A stretch of DNA of 13,704 nucleotides. It comes from Odoribacter sp. GTDB lineage: Bacteria; Bacteroidota; Bacteroidia; Bacteroidales; Marinifilaceae. Numbering within the stretch: position 1 is the first letter of the stretch; each line of letters opens with the position of its first letter. The notes under the pieces were generated by a model. It was not told the origin of the DNA, searched no databases, and saw nothing but the letters and a program-made list of their open reading frames with translations. The position numbers and the translations under genes were made by a program. Location: the NCBI GenBank assembly GCA_020024465.1, contig JAHHTT010000058.1, forward strand, positions 1 through 13,704. The letters run 5' to 3'. Shown here piece by piece: positions 5,748 through 13,676 of the stretch.

Positions 5748-7808
5748 ATGCCAAACAGAAAAATCAAACGACATTTAAACATAGGTTTCAGGTGGCTGAC
5801 CATCCTCATCATTTGTATCGTGACCGTCTATCTTTTTCCACGGGGAGGCAGTTTCCAGTACGAATATCAGAAAGGTATGCAATGGAGATATGAAACGCTG
5901 TATGCCCCGTTCAGATTTCCGATACACAAAACCGATGAAGAGCTGTTGCAGGAACACAAAAAACTTACAGAAGAACAACATCCCATTTTCAAACGCAATA
6001 TACAGACAGGTAACAGTCAGACAGTGAAATTCCGTTCGGCGCTCCGTGCTTTTGAAAATCCGGACAACCGTTCCCAGTTAGGAAAGCTCGCAAAGAAACT
6101 GGAGGCGATCTATTCTTCCGGCATACTGCAACTTCCTGAAAATCTTGATGCAGAGAAAATCAAACAGGTACAAATCATTGCCAACAATCTGGCAGAAACA
6201 GTAAAATTCAGTGATGTATACACTCTGAAAAAAGCCTATACAACGCTGAGCGAAGCGATAAGCCACAGTTCTCTTTCCCAGGCGGTGAAAGAAAAAATCC
6301 TCAGCCTGAACCTGAACAACTATCTGCAGCCGAATCTGGATTTTGACCTTGCCAAAACCACCCAGGCCCAGCAAGCAGCCCTCAAAGACATCAGTCTGAC
6401 ACAGGGTATGGTGCAAAAAGGCGATGTCATCATCAGCAAACGCGAACTGGTAACTCCGGAAAAAATCAAATTACTGAATTCCCTTAAAATCGAATACCAA
6501 AATAATTTAGGGACGACAGACACCTATACCCGAACCATTGGCGGGCAGTTCCTACTGGTGCTAATCGCCTTGATTGTATTTTCGACTTTTTTTTACTATT
6601 CCAAAAAAAGAATCTTCTACAACAATCGGGAATTCATCTTCCTGTATGGTCTTTTTCTGGCAACTATTTTATTAGGCAGCATAGGATACCATCAAAGCAT
6701 CAATATGTTTGCCATACCGGTTCTGTTTTTTACTATCATTGTCAACATCCTGATAGGCAGCCGTTCGGCCCTGTATCTGCTGTTGGGGAGCACTTTGCTG
6801 GTATCCTACTATGCCCCGAACAGCTATATGTATGCCTTCATGCAGGTGACAGCGGGAATCGTGGCCATTTTCAGCCTGACTCATCTGCAGCGCCGCGGCC
6901 AGTTATTTATCTCCATTCTGCTGACATTCATCACGTACGCACTGGTATATACAGCCTTTATCCTGACACAGGAAGGCGAAATCCGCAGTACCCACCTGTT
7001 CGGTTATTTATGGCTGTTCGTCAACAGTTTGCTATTGATGCTCACTTATCCGGTGATATACATTTTTGAGCGAACATTCGGTTACACTTCGGAAATCACC
7101 CTGATAGAACTGTCGAATCCGAACCATCCGGCCTTGCGCAATCTGACCAAGAAAGCCCCCGGCACTTTCCAGCATTCGCTGATGGTGGCCAATCTGGCAG
7201 AAGAAGCGATTTACCGTATCGGCGGCAACCCTCTGCTGACACGCACCGGAGCACTCTACCACGATATCGGCAAAACTTATGAACCGTTTTTCTTTATTGA
7301 AAACCAGGCCGGAGGCCTGAACCCTCACAGCAACTGTGAGTTTGACGAAAGTGCCCGGCATATCATCAACCATGTCACCAAAGGAGTGGAGATGGCAAAA
7401 AAATATAATCTTCCGGAATGTATCATCAATTTCATCCGCACACACCACGGAAAAAGCAAAGTGAAATATTTCTACAATTCGTTTAAGAACAAATATCCGG
7501 ACAAGGAGATAGACGAATCATTATTCACTTATGCCGGTCCAGATCCCGTCAGCAGGGAATGCTCCGTAGTGATGATGGCCGACGCCGTAGAGGCCGTATC
7601 GCGCACCTTAGCAGAAAAAACCGAAGAGAACATTGCGCAAGCAGTAAACAATATCATCAACGGGCAAGTCCAGGACGGCCGTTTTGTGAATGCGGACATT
7701 ACCTTCAAGGACATTGCCACCGTAAAACAGGTATTTATTGAAATGCTAACTAATATATACCATTCCAGAATAGCTTATCCTAAACTGGAGAAAAAAGAAG
7801 ACAAGTAA
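5748..7808 (+). CDS. pgpH: 7TM-HD phosphodiesterase (PgpH-type c-di-AMP hydrolase)
   Basis: This is a 686-residue inner-membrane protein from the ATG at 5748; the open frame extends five codons upstream to a TTG, judged not to be the start. The order is a first membrane helix (about residues 12-29), an extracytoplasmic 7TMR-HDED domain (about 35-260), a block of seven membrane helices (about 265-445) and a cytosolic HD phosphohydrolase domain. All seven metal-ligand positions known from Listeria PgpH appear present: His476 (FQHS), His505-Asp506 (LYHDIGK), His542 (INHV), His566-His567 (THHGKSKVKYFY) and Asp612 (MMADAVEA). PgpH enzymes cleave the second messenger cyclic di-AMP to pApA, affecting osmotic balance and cell-wall homeostasis. 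The extracytoplasmic domain suggests an external signal controls the activity; its ligand is unknown. The LacI-type gene starts 17 bases downstream and probably shares the transcript. Confidence 0.95.
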   Translation: MPNRKIKRHLNIGFRWLTILIICIVTVYLFPRGGSFQYEYQKGMQWRYETLYAPFRFPIHKTDEELLQEHKKLTEEQHPIFKRNIQTGNSQTVKFRSALRAFENPDNRSQLGKLAKKLEAIYSSGILQLPENLDAEKIKQVQIIANNLAETVKFSDVYTLKKAYTTLSEAISHSSLSQAVKEKILSLNLNNYLQPNLDFDLAKTTQAQQAALKDISLTQGMVQKGDVIISKRELVTPEKIKLLNSLKIEYQNNLGTTDTYTRTIGGQFLLVLIALIVFSTFFYYSKKRIFYNNREFIFLYGLFLATILLGSIGYHQSINMFAIPVLFFTIIVNILIGSRSALYLLLGSTLLVSYYAPNSYMYAFMQVTAGIVAIFSLTHLQRRGQLFISILLTFITYALVYTAFILTQEGEIRSTHLFGYLWLFVNSLLLMLTYPVIYIFERTFGYTSEITLIELSNPNHPALRNLTKKAPGTFQHSLMVANLAEEAIYRIGGNPLLTRTGALYHDIGKTYEPFFFIENQAGGLNPHSNCEFDESARHIINHVTKGVEMAKKYNLPECIINFIRTHHGKSKVKYFYNSFKNKYPDKEIDESLFTYAGPDPVSRECSVVMMADAVEAVSRTLAEKTEENIAQAVNNIINGQVQDGRFVNADITFKDIATVKQVFIEMLTNIYHSRIAYPKLEKKEDK

Positions 7809-7825
7809 AACAAACTCACAGGAAC

Positions 7826-8854
7826 ATGACGCAGAAAGCTATCACAATCAAAGATCTTGCAGAAAAACTAAACATTTCTGTTTCAACGGTATCCAGAGCA
7901 CTGAAAGATAATCCGGAAATCAGCCAGCAGACTCGTAAGACCGTCCAAAATCTAGCAAAGGAATTAGGCTACAAGCCGAATCCCATCGCAGTTGCTTTAA
8001 AGACTCATAAAAGCAATACCATCGGTGTCGTTGTACCGCAAATCGTCAATACTTTCTTTGCCAATGTCGTGAAAAGCATTGAGGAAGTTGCAGACAAATA
8101 CGGATACAATGTACTGGTCAGTTCCTCGAACGAGAGTTTTGAAAAAGAGAAAAAGAATATCGATATCTTTCTGGCAAACCGCTGTGACGGAATCATCCTG
8201 TCCATATCGAAGACAACCACGTCGTATAAACATATTCAGAATATCCAGACGTCAGGCATACCTCTGGTTCTTTTTGACCGTACAGCCAAAGAGCTGGAGG
8301 TATCGAAAGTCGTGGCAGACGATGCAGAAGCAGCGTATAAAATCGTTCAGCACCTGATTCACGGCGGAGCCCGCAAAATCGCCCTGCTGACAGGACCCGA
8401 GCACCTTTCCATCGGCAAAAACCGCATGAAGGGCTATCTCAAGGCCATGACACAAAACAAGTTGGAGATAGATACCAGCCTCATCGTCAGATGTGAAGAT
8501 TTCACTGTAAAATCAGCCAAGGCAGCCGTATTGCGTCTGCTGGATTCGAAACATATGCCGGATGCCATTTTCGGCATCAACGATGACATGGCCATCGGTG
8601 CCATGGAAGCCATCAAAGAGAGAGAGTTGCGAATTCCGGAAGATGTAGCCATTTTCGGATTCTCAAACAGCAAACGTTCGCGCTACATGACCCCTTCGAT
8701 TAGCACCATCGACCAGTTTCCTGACAAAATCGGCGCAACGGCAGCAGAATTGCTTTTCGAACAAATTCTGGATCCCAAACATGCAAAGATCCGAGAGGAA
8801 GTCATTAACTGTGAATTGATTGTACGTGAATCTTCCGACCGTTCGTATTTATAG
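7826..8854 (+). CDS. LacI/GalR family transcriptional regulator
   Basis: This 342-residue protein is full length for the family. Residues 7-26 are the LacI helix-turn-helix (IKDLAEKLNISVSTVSRALK), followed by the third helix and the hinge (GYKPNPIAVALKTHKSNTIGVVVP, about 48-71). The periplasmic-binding-protein-like sensor follows, with FFANVVKSIEEVADKYGYNVLV (about 77-98), the CDGIILS and GIPLVLFDR segments, and AIFGFSNSKRSRYMTPSISTIDQ near the C-terminus. Where many members have a D in the ligand-binding GFD position, this one reads GFSNS, a variant common in Bacteroidetes homologs. Relatives bind DNA as dimers and respond to sugars or nucleobases; the ligand here cannot be read off. No sugar-catabolic operon is adjacent: the gene follows pgpH by 17 bases and is closed by its own terminator. 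AGGA stands five bases before the ATG. Confidence 0.93.
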   Translation: MTQKAITIKDLAEKLNISVSTVSRALKDNPEISQQTRKTVQNLAKELGYKPNPIAVALKTHKSNTIGVVVPQIVNTFFANVVKSIEEVADKYGYNVLVSSSNESFEKEKKNIDIFLANRCDGIILSISKTTTSYKHIQNIQTSGIPLVLFDRTAKELEVSKVVADDAEAAYKIVQHLIHGGARKIALLTGPEHLSIGKNRMKGYLKAMTQNKLEIDTSLIVRCEDFTVKSAKAAVLRLLDSKHMPDAIFGINDDMAIGAMEAIKERELRIPEDVAIFGFSNSKRSRYMTPSISTIDQFPDKIGATAAELLFEQILDPKHAKIREEVINCELIVRESSDRSYL

Positions 8855-8887
8855 TATCAAAACTGCACCAAGAGCCATTCTGAAGAT

Positions 8888-8915
8888 AAAAACGCCTGCA
8901 GAAACAGGCGTTTTT
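8888..8915 (+). terminator. Rho-independent terminator after the LacI-type gene
   Basis: AAAAACGCCTG (8888-8898) and CAGGCGTTTTT (8905-8915) form an 11-pair stem with a 6-base loop (CAGAAA). The T-run is part of the stem, so the structure could also work in the opposite direction. It lies 33 bases after the regulator's stop codon and closes the pgpH-regulator unit. Confidence 0.9.
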
Positions 8916-8935
8916 CTATCCGACGGACAAGCATT

Positions 8936-9000
8936 CTCCATAAAGCCAACGAGCTTTAATCTTTAGATAAAGTTTTTTTACAGCCCAAACAGATATGGAG
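8936..9000. other. Possible structured segment between the LacI-type gene and gldA-like gene
   Basis: CTCCATA (8936-8942) and TATGGAG (8994-9000) are inverted repeats enclosing a second small hairpin, TAAAGC/GCTTTA (8941-8946 with 8953-8958, sharing two bases with the outer arm). A CTTT-agat-AAAG hairpin (8961-8972) follows, then seven T residues (8973-8979). It may be a back-up terminator, a small RNA end or chance in AT-rich DNA. No known riboswitch is recognised. Confidence 0.25.
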
Positions 9001-9052
9001 CATACCTGCGGTTAAAGATAGTTAAATAAGAAGAGAATAAATCCAAGGTGAT

Positions 9053-9060
9053 TATATTTG
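9053..9060 (+). promoter_or_regulatory. Candidate -7 element for the Gld-like operon
   Basis: TATATTTG matches TAnnTTTG exactly, 49 bases before the ATG at 9110. No TTTG is visible 19-21 bases upstream, so the -33 box is weak or absent. Start of transcription would fall near 9067, giving a leader of about 40 bases. Confidence 0.45.
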
Positions 9061-9109
9061 TTTTTAATAACACTAGGAGAATTATTGAGTAACAACGAAA
9101 ATAAGAAAT

Positions 9110-10033
9110 ATGGATGTAGTTGTGGAGAACTTAACCAAGTCGTTCGGCTTACAAAAAGCCATAGACTCCGTTAGTTTTAAGGCGCGTAAAGGAGAGATTC
9201 TCGGTTTTCTCGGTCCGAATGGAGCCGGTAAAACGACGACCATGAAAATCATGTCCTGCTTTCTGTTTCCCGATTACGGCAATATTTATTTTGACAAATA
9301 CTCAATCCATAAGGATGCCTGCAAGATAAAAGAATTTATTGGCTATCTTCCAGAACATAACCCTCTTTACGAAGAGATGAGCGTCATTGATTTTCTGGAA
9401 TTCATCGCCAAAATCCACCGCATACCGGGTTATAAAATAGGCCCCCGTACCGTTGACATGGTCCGGTTGTGCGGTCTGGATTCGGAAAAACACAAGATGA
9501 TACGCGAATTGTCCAAGGGGTACAGACAACGTGTCGGATTGGCCCAGACACTGATTCACGATCCCGAAGTTTTGATACTTGATGAGCCGACCACCGGTCT
9601 TGATCCCAACCAAATCAGAGAAATCCGCGAACTCATCACCAATATAGGACAAGAGAAGACCATCATTCTCAGTTCGCACATTCTTGCCGAAATCGAAGCT
9701 ACCTGTGACAGGGTGCTGATTATCAATAAAGGGAAAGTGGTTGCCAACGGTACCTCCGAAGAATTAAGGAAAAAATCAGATTCCGATAAAATATTGAAGG
9801 TGAATATCTGCGGAGCATCCGAACCGGAAATTTTCAAAGAACTGATGACGCTTCCCCATGCCAAGGTGACCCATCAAAAGGATGAACATTATTTCAATGT
9901 GCGCTGTGACCGCCACCTGAACATTGAAAAGGATATTTTCGATCTGTGTATCCGTCAGGATTGGTATATCCATGAACTCACTCCCATCGAAACGCGACTG
10001 GAAGATATTTTCCGACAAGTAACCCAAAACTAG
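9110..10033 (+). CDS. gldA: GldA-like ABC transporter ATP-binding protein
   Basis: This 307-residue cytosolic ATPase matches the GldA length and composition. The ABC core is complete: Walker A GPNGAGKT at 35-42, the Q-loop region GYLPEHNPLYEEM at 78-90 (with Glu in place of Gln, usual for this ABC-2 subgroup), signature LSKGYRQR at 134-141, Walker B VLILDEP at 154-160 and the H-switch SSH at 188-190. A C-terminal accessory region (about 225-307) ends in RLEDIFRQVT, the LEDIF motif common to drug-exporter and Gld-type ATPases. It is followed six bases later by the permease gene and then by the GldG-like gene, the same order of functions as Gld ABC systems in Bacteroidetes. The symbol reflects homology, not a demonstrated role in gliding. 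The substrate is unknown. Confidence 0.88.
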   Translation: MDVVVENLTKSFGLQKAIDSVSFKARKGEILGFLGPNGAGKTTTMKIMSCFLFPDYGNIYFDKYSIHKDACKIKEFIGYLPEHNPLYEEMSVIDFLEFIAKIHRIPGYKIGPRTVDMVRLCGLDSEKHKMIRELSKGYRQRVGLAQTLIHDPEVLILDEPTTGLDPNQIREIRELITNIGQEKTIILSSHILAEIEATCDRVLIINKGKVVANGTSEELRKKSDSDKILKVNICGASEPEIFKELMTLPHAKVTHQKDEHYFNVRCDRHLNIEKDIFDLCIRQDWYIHELTPIETRLEDIFRQVTQN

Positions 10034-10039
10034 AAAGGA

Positions 10040-10762
10040 ATGAGGACCATAAATATTCTTATAAACAAAGAACTGAACAACTGTTTCAATACGTGGGGAA
10101 TCTATATTGGCTACTTGATATTTTTCTGTGTATGCGGTTTTTATATCTGGTTGTCGAACAACAATATATTCTATTTGGGTCAAGCTACCATGATGCCTGT
10201 ATTTACCATTATCAACTGGACCCAATTCTTTCTGATTCCGGCCTTGACCATGCGCAGCCTGGCTGATGAAAAGCGGAACGGCACCCTGGAACTGCTGCTG
10301 ACAAAACCGATAAAGACCTCGGAGCTGATAAGCAGCAAGTTTTTTTCGAACCTGATCCTTGCAGCCATCGCCCTTATACTGACCTTACCCTATTATCTGA
10401 CCATTTCACTGCTGGGCACCGTGGACCACGGAACGGTGTTGTTGGGCTATTTCGGCCTGCTGTGTATGGCCGCCTGTTATATCAGTATCGGTATTTTCGC
10501 TTCCTCTCTGGCCAAAACGCGGGTGGCAGCATTTTTTATACACTACGGAATCGGCCTTTGCTTTCAAACGCTGTTCGGTATGGCTGCAAACCAATTTCAC
10601 AATGATCCTTTTGCCTATATACTTAACTATCTGTCAATGGAAGAACACTTTGATACGTTAGCCCGTGGAATTCTGGATACCCGTGATATCATTTATTTCT
10701 GTTCTGTCTGTACTATCTTTCTTGCTTTGTCAAGATTTTTCGTGAGCAAAAGCAGGTTTTAG
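10040..10762 (+). CDS. gldF: GldF-like ABC-2 type permease
   Basis: This is a 240-residue inner-membrane protein with about six hydrophobic segments (roughly residues 20-38, 53-70, 102-122, 132-156, 163-181 and 216-234). Between the second and third lies DEKRNGTLELLLTKPI (76-91), the cytosolic coupling motif that marks GldF/NosY-type ABC-2 permeases. It pairs with the preceding ATPase and the following GldG-like protein to form the transporter. The ATG at 10040 directly abuts a purine-rich AGAAAGGA, which is too close for a normal Shine-Dalgarno; translation is probably coupled to the upstream gene, whose stop is six bases away. The length matches GldF (about 240). Confidence 0.88.
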   Translation: MRTINILINKELNNCFNTWGIYIGYLIFFCVCGFYIWLSNNNIFYLGQATMMPVFTIINWTQFFLIPALTMRSLADEKRNGTLELLLTKPIKTSELISSKFFSNLILAAIALILTLPYYLTISLLGTVDHGTVLLGYFGLLCMAACYISIGIFASSLAKTRVAAFFIHYGIGLCFQTLFGMAANQFHNDPFAYILNYLSMEEHFDTLARGILDTRDIIYFCSVCTIFLALSRFFVSKSRF

Positions 10763-10792
10763 CAGAACATATAATTTAAAGCTAAAAAGATC

Positions 10793-12280
10793 ATGAAGAG
10801 AATTATAAAAAATATCACTTATATATTTATCTGCATAGTGCTGTTGAATATCGTATCATTTTTCATCTACATACGTTGGGATTTTACCTCGACAAAACGC
10901 TATTCACTAAGCCATGTAAGTAAAAATATCATTCGGGAAAACACAAAAAAAATCACCGTAGATTTTTATGTTTCCGAACATTTGCCTCAGGATATCCAAA
11001 AACTGACAAAAGAGTTTTTATCGCTGCTCAAAGAATACAAATCACTGAGCACTGCAGATTTTACGATAAACATCATAACACCCAATTCCCAGGTAACAGA
11101 ATTTACCGCAACCAAGGCAGGTATCGCACCTATCTACAAAGAGGTCCGAGAACGGGATTTGGAAAAGGTGCAACGTATTTTTATCGGAGCTGTATTCCAT
11201 ATCGGCAACAAAGAAGCGGTCATCCCCAAAATCAATTTCGACACTCCGATAGAATATGAAATTACCCGACTGATCAAACAGGCCAACGATACATTGAAAC
11301 CCGTCGTAGGATTTGTCAAGGGACACCGCGAGATGCCTTTCAACATGATGTCGCAACTGGTAAACGAATTATCCCATCTGTCAGAAATCCGACATGTCAA
11401 TTTAACCTCTTCCCGCTCATTAAAACAGAATAATGTCATCTGCATTATCGACCCGAAAGATTCATTTACAGCATTTGAGCTGGAACAATTGAACAAATAT
11501 CTGAACGAAGGCGGACGCCTGTTCATCGCCCTTAACCATGCCATCGGACAGTTGGGCAACCGGAACAGCGGTTTTATCAATCGTACCGGTATTGAAGATA
11601 TGCTGGAAAAGAAGGGTCTGAAAATCAAATATGACTTTATCGTTGACAATAATTGCGGGACCATTGCCCTCCACCAACAATATGGACTGCTCAACTTCCA
11701 TAGCAATATCAGTTTCCCGTATATACCCATCATTACAAACTTCGGACAACACACCATTACGCATGGACTGAAATCTTTACTGCTTCCTTTTGCAAGCAGT
11801 ATGGAACAAAAAAGAGAAGACAACGACTATTATTTCAAATCGCTGGCACGTACATCCAGTATTTCGGGTATACAGCAGGCTCCTATTTTCTTTGATTTTC
11901 AAAAACGATGGACCCAGAACGACTTTAATCATCCCAATAATATTGTAGCAGCATTACTGAGTAATGACAAAAACAACAGTGCCATCATTGCGATTACCGA
12001 TGCAGACTTCATCAGTGATGAAATCGTCTCTTCGACACCGACAGACAATATTAATTTTGCAGTCAATTCCATCGAATGGCTGGCAGACAATTCCGGTCTT
12101 ATCCAACTAAGAAATAAATTCACGACTTTTTCGCTATTAGAGCCGATAGAAGATTATAACCGGGATTTTCTGAAGTATTTGAATTTCTTGCTACCCATTT
12201 TGCTGGTTACCACCGGGGTCTTTATCCACCACAGGCGCAAAAGACACAAACGCTCTGAACGCTTGCATTCCGCTGATTAA
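10793..12280 (+). CDS. gldG: GldG-like ABC transporter auxiliary protein
   Basis: This 495-residue protein has one N-terminal membrane helix (about residues 8-27), then RYSLS (36-40), the conserved start of the GldG/ABC_transp_aux extracytoplasmic domain. It includes an IFT52-like segment with VVGFVKGHREM, DPKDSFTAFELEQLNKYLNEGGRLFIAL and AIIAITDADFISDE. A C-terminal helix (about 461-478) and a basic tail (HHRRKRHKRSERLHSAD) follow. Both ends are therefore probably anchored in the inner membrane with a large periplasmic domain between. In Flavobacterium, GldG works with GldA and GldF in gliding; here it is somewhat shorter than I remember for GldG (about 560), and NRNSGFINRTGIEDML marks the middle. 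It lies 30 bases after the permease gene. Its stop codon is one base from the dapA stop on the other strand. The function of such transporters in non-gliding bacteria is not known to me. Confidence 0.82.
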   Translation: MKRIIKNITYIFICIVLLNIVSFFIYIRWDFTSTKRYSLSHVSKNIIRENTKKITVDFYVSEHLPQDIQKLTKEFLSLLKEYKSLSTADFTINIITPNSQVTEFTATKAGIAPIYKEVRERDLEKVQRIFIGAVFHIGNKEAVIPKINFDTPIEYEITRLIKQANDTLKPVVGFVKGHREMPFNMMSQLVNELSHLSEIRHVNLTSSRSLKQNNVICIIDPKDSFTAFELEQLNKYLNEGGRLFIALNHAIGQLGNRNSGFINRTGIEDMLEKKGLKIKYDFIVDNNCGTIALHQQYGLLNFHSNISFPYIPIITNFGQHTITHGLKSLLLPFASSMEQKREDNDYYFKSLARTSSISGIQQAPIFFDFQKRWTQNDFNHPNNIVAALLSNDKNNSAIIAITDADFISDEIVSSTPTDNINFAVNSIEWLADNSGLIQLRNKFTTFSLLEPIEDYNRDFLKYLNFLLPILLVTTGVFIHHRRKRHKRSERLHSAD

Positions 12281-12285
12281 ATCAG
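12273..12285. other. 13-bp palindrome spanning the gldG and dapA stop codons
   Basis: CTGATT-A-AATCAG is a perfect palindrome centred between two convergent genes; it includes the gldG stop TAA (12278-12280) and the dapA stop TGA (complement of 12282-12284). Flanking TTCC and GGAA could extend it as a stem. There is no T-run on either side, so it is at best a weak bidirectional terminator. Confidence 0.4.
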
Positions 12286-13163
12286 AGTCGGGAAATATAT
12301 TCACGGATGCGGGCATAGAGGTCTGGACTGGCCGGGATCAGCGGCAAACGCAATACATTATGCCGGATAATTCCGGCAGCATGCAGAGCAGCCTTTACAC
12401 CAGTCGGATTCCCCTCTTCAAAAAGAGCACGGCACAATAAGGAAAGCGCCAAATGTATCTTCCGGGCTTCCGGATAATTTCCGCACCGGATACTATTGAC
12501 CATTTTAGCACAGACCGACGGCATAATATTGGCCATAACGGAAATCACACCTTCAAAACCAAGTGCCATAAGAGGAAGTGTCAGCGAATCATCCCCGGAT
12601 AAAAGAGTGAAATCCCCGTGCTTACCCCGTAATATCGCCGTAGCCTGTTCTATACAGCCGGAAGCCTCTTTCAATGCGATGATATTCGGGCATTCCGCTG
12701 CCAATTGTGTAATTGTTGAAGCAGACATATTGACTCCGGTACGCCCCGGCACATTGTAGAGGCACAAAGGAAGCGGAGATGCAGCCGCAACTTGTCTGAA
12801 ATGTTCTATCAGTCCGGTTTGATTCGGTTTATTATAAAAAGGCGTGATACTCAATATTGCCTGAAAATTCTTCAACCAATCATACTCTTTCAGTTCGCGC
12901 ACTACTTCCCGGGTATTATTTCCACCCACACCGGCCACCAACGGCAGACGTCCGCGATTCTCACGCACGATGATATCTGCCACTTCAGCTTTTTCCTCGG
13001 GCGAAAGAGTAGTCGTTTCTGCCGTTGTTCCCAATACGACCAGAAAATCGACACCACCCCCAATGACATGCTTTACCAAGCGCACCAAGGAATCTTTATC
13101 TACTTCCTGATTCTCATCAAATGGCGTAATCAACGCAACGCCAGTCCCTTTTAAATCCATCAT
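12282..13163 (-). CDS. dapA: 4-hydroxy-tetrahydrodipicolinate synthase
   Basis: This 293-residue cytosolic aldolase-type enzyme condenses pyruvate with aspartate-semialdehyde, the first committed step of the diaminopimelate/lysine pathway for cell-wall and protein synthesis. Numbered from the ATG at 13163, it has GTTAET at 45-50, Tyr110 (ITPFYNKP), Tyr136 in LYNVPGRTG with Arg141, and the Schiff-base Lys165 in ALKEASG, all as in DapA. LSGDDSLTLPLMALGFEGVISV (188-209, split here by residues) is the later conserved block. The open frame extends 21 codons upstream to a TTG, but that stretch does not look like DapA, so ATG 13163 (or the next codon, 13160) is chosen. It stands alone on the minus strand, convergent with gldG and divergent from the tRNA units. 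No lysine riboswitch was recognised upstream. Confidence 0.96.
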   Translation of the reverse strand: MMDLKGTGVALITPFDENQEVDKDSLVRLVKHVIGGGVDFLVVLGTTAETTTLSPEEKAEVADIIVRENRGRLPLVAGVGGNNTREVVRELKEYDWLKNFQAILSITPFYNKPNQTGLIEHFRQVAAASPLPLCLYNVPGRTGVNMSASTITQLAAECPNIIALKEASGCIEQATAILRGKHGDFTLLSGDDSLTLPLMALGFEGVISVMANIMPSVCAKMVNSIRCGNYPEARKIHLALSLLCRALFEEGNPTGVKAALHAAGIIRHNVLRLPLIPASPDLYARIREYISRL

Positions 13164-13272
13164 GTCATTACCATTTTTAAGTGTGCCAATAATACAATAC
13201 GTATATATGAAAAAACTTTCTGTCAACAGATCGAATAATCTCCAGCAGACAAAGCCCTACATATTGTATTGA

Positions 13273-13280
13273 CAAAAATA
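13273..13280 (-). promoter_or_regulatory. Candidate -7 element for dapA
   Basis: On the minus strand this reads TATTTTTG, an exact match to TAnnTTTG. No TTTG is found at the usual upstream distance. The leader to the ATG at 13163 would be about 100 bases, longer than for other genes here. Confidence 0.35.
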
Positions 13281-13358
13281 CAAATAAAAATATGAAAGCC
13301 TCCTATTTGTCGTATCTTCTACAAAATTTCCATTCCCCTTAAAAAAAATACCGAAATT

Positions 13359-13390
13359 CTTGCAGCAACCAGTTTTTGTGCATATCTTTG
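13359..13390 (+). promoter_or_regulatory. Promoter of the first tRNA-Arg unit
   Basis: CTTG (13359-13362) stands in the -33 position, 20 bases before TATCTTTG (13383-13390), an exact -7 match. Transcription should begin about 7 bases later, giving a short leader before the tRNA at 13414. The same arrangement recurs 263 bases downstream, which supports the assignment. Confidence 0.75.
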
Positions 13391-13413
13391 CAGCGCTTTA
13401 GAGATAAAACGAC

Positions 13414-13486
13414 GGACTCGTAGCTTAATGGATAGAGCACTTGGTTACGGCCCAAGAGGTTGTGGGTTCGACTCCCGCCGAGTTCA
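13414..13486 (+). tRNA. tRNA-Arg (anticodon ACG)
   Basis: This is a 73-base cloverleaf. The acceptor stem pairs GGACTCG with CGAGTTC (one G-U), with discriminator A at 13486. The D arm is GCTT/GAGC and the anticodon arm CTTGG/CCAAG, with loop TTACGGC giving anticodon ACG, which would be read as ICG for CGU/CGC/CGA arginine codons. The variable loop is AGGTT, and the T arm GTGGG/CCCGC has loop TTCGACT. The CCA end is not encoded and must be added after transcription. It is flanked by its own promoter and terminator. Confidence 0.96.
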
Positions 13487-13497
13487 CTCTGAAAAAC

Positions 13498-13535
13498 AAG
13501 ACCTTTAAATTCGATGGAATATAAAGGTCTTTTTT
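13498..13535 (+). terminator. Rho-independent terminator after the first tRNA-Arg
   Basis: AAGACCTTTA (13498-13507) pairs perfectly with TAAAGGTCTT (13522-13531) around a 14-base loop, followed by further T residues to 13535. It begins 12 bases after the tRNA and separates it from the second unit. Confidence 0.88.
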
Positions 13536-13621
13536 ATTTCCATCAGCAATCCATATATACACATGCGTATGAATAAATTTATATTTCTCCATAAAAATAT
13601 AGATTTTTACGGCTCAAAATA

Positions 13622-13653
13622 TTTGCATAAACCGATTTTTGTGCATACTTTTG
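13622..13653 (+). promoter_or_regulatory. Promoter of the second tRNA-Arg unit
   Basis: TTTG (13622-13625) and TACTTTTG (13646-13653) both match the consensus exactly with a 20-base spacer. This is the best promoter match in the window, placed as in the first tRNA unit. Confidence 0.8.
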
Positions 13654-13676
13654 CAGCGCTTTAGAGATAAAACGAC

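Noticed and set aside
11134..11823. 229-codon open frame antisense to gldG
   Set aside because: It lies wholly inside a well-supported gene, has no recognisable domain, and its composition is that of a shadow frame.
13164..13272. Lysine riboswitch in the dapA leader
   Set aside because: The leader may be about 100 bases and AT-rich, too short for a lysine riboswitch and without its conserved helices.
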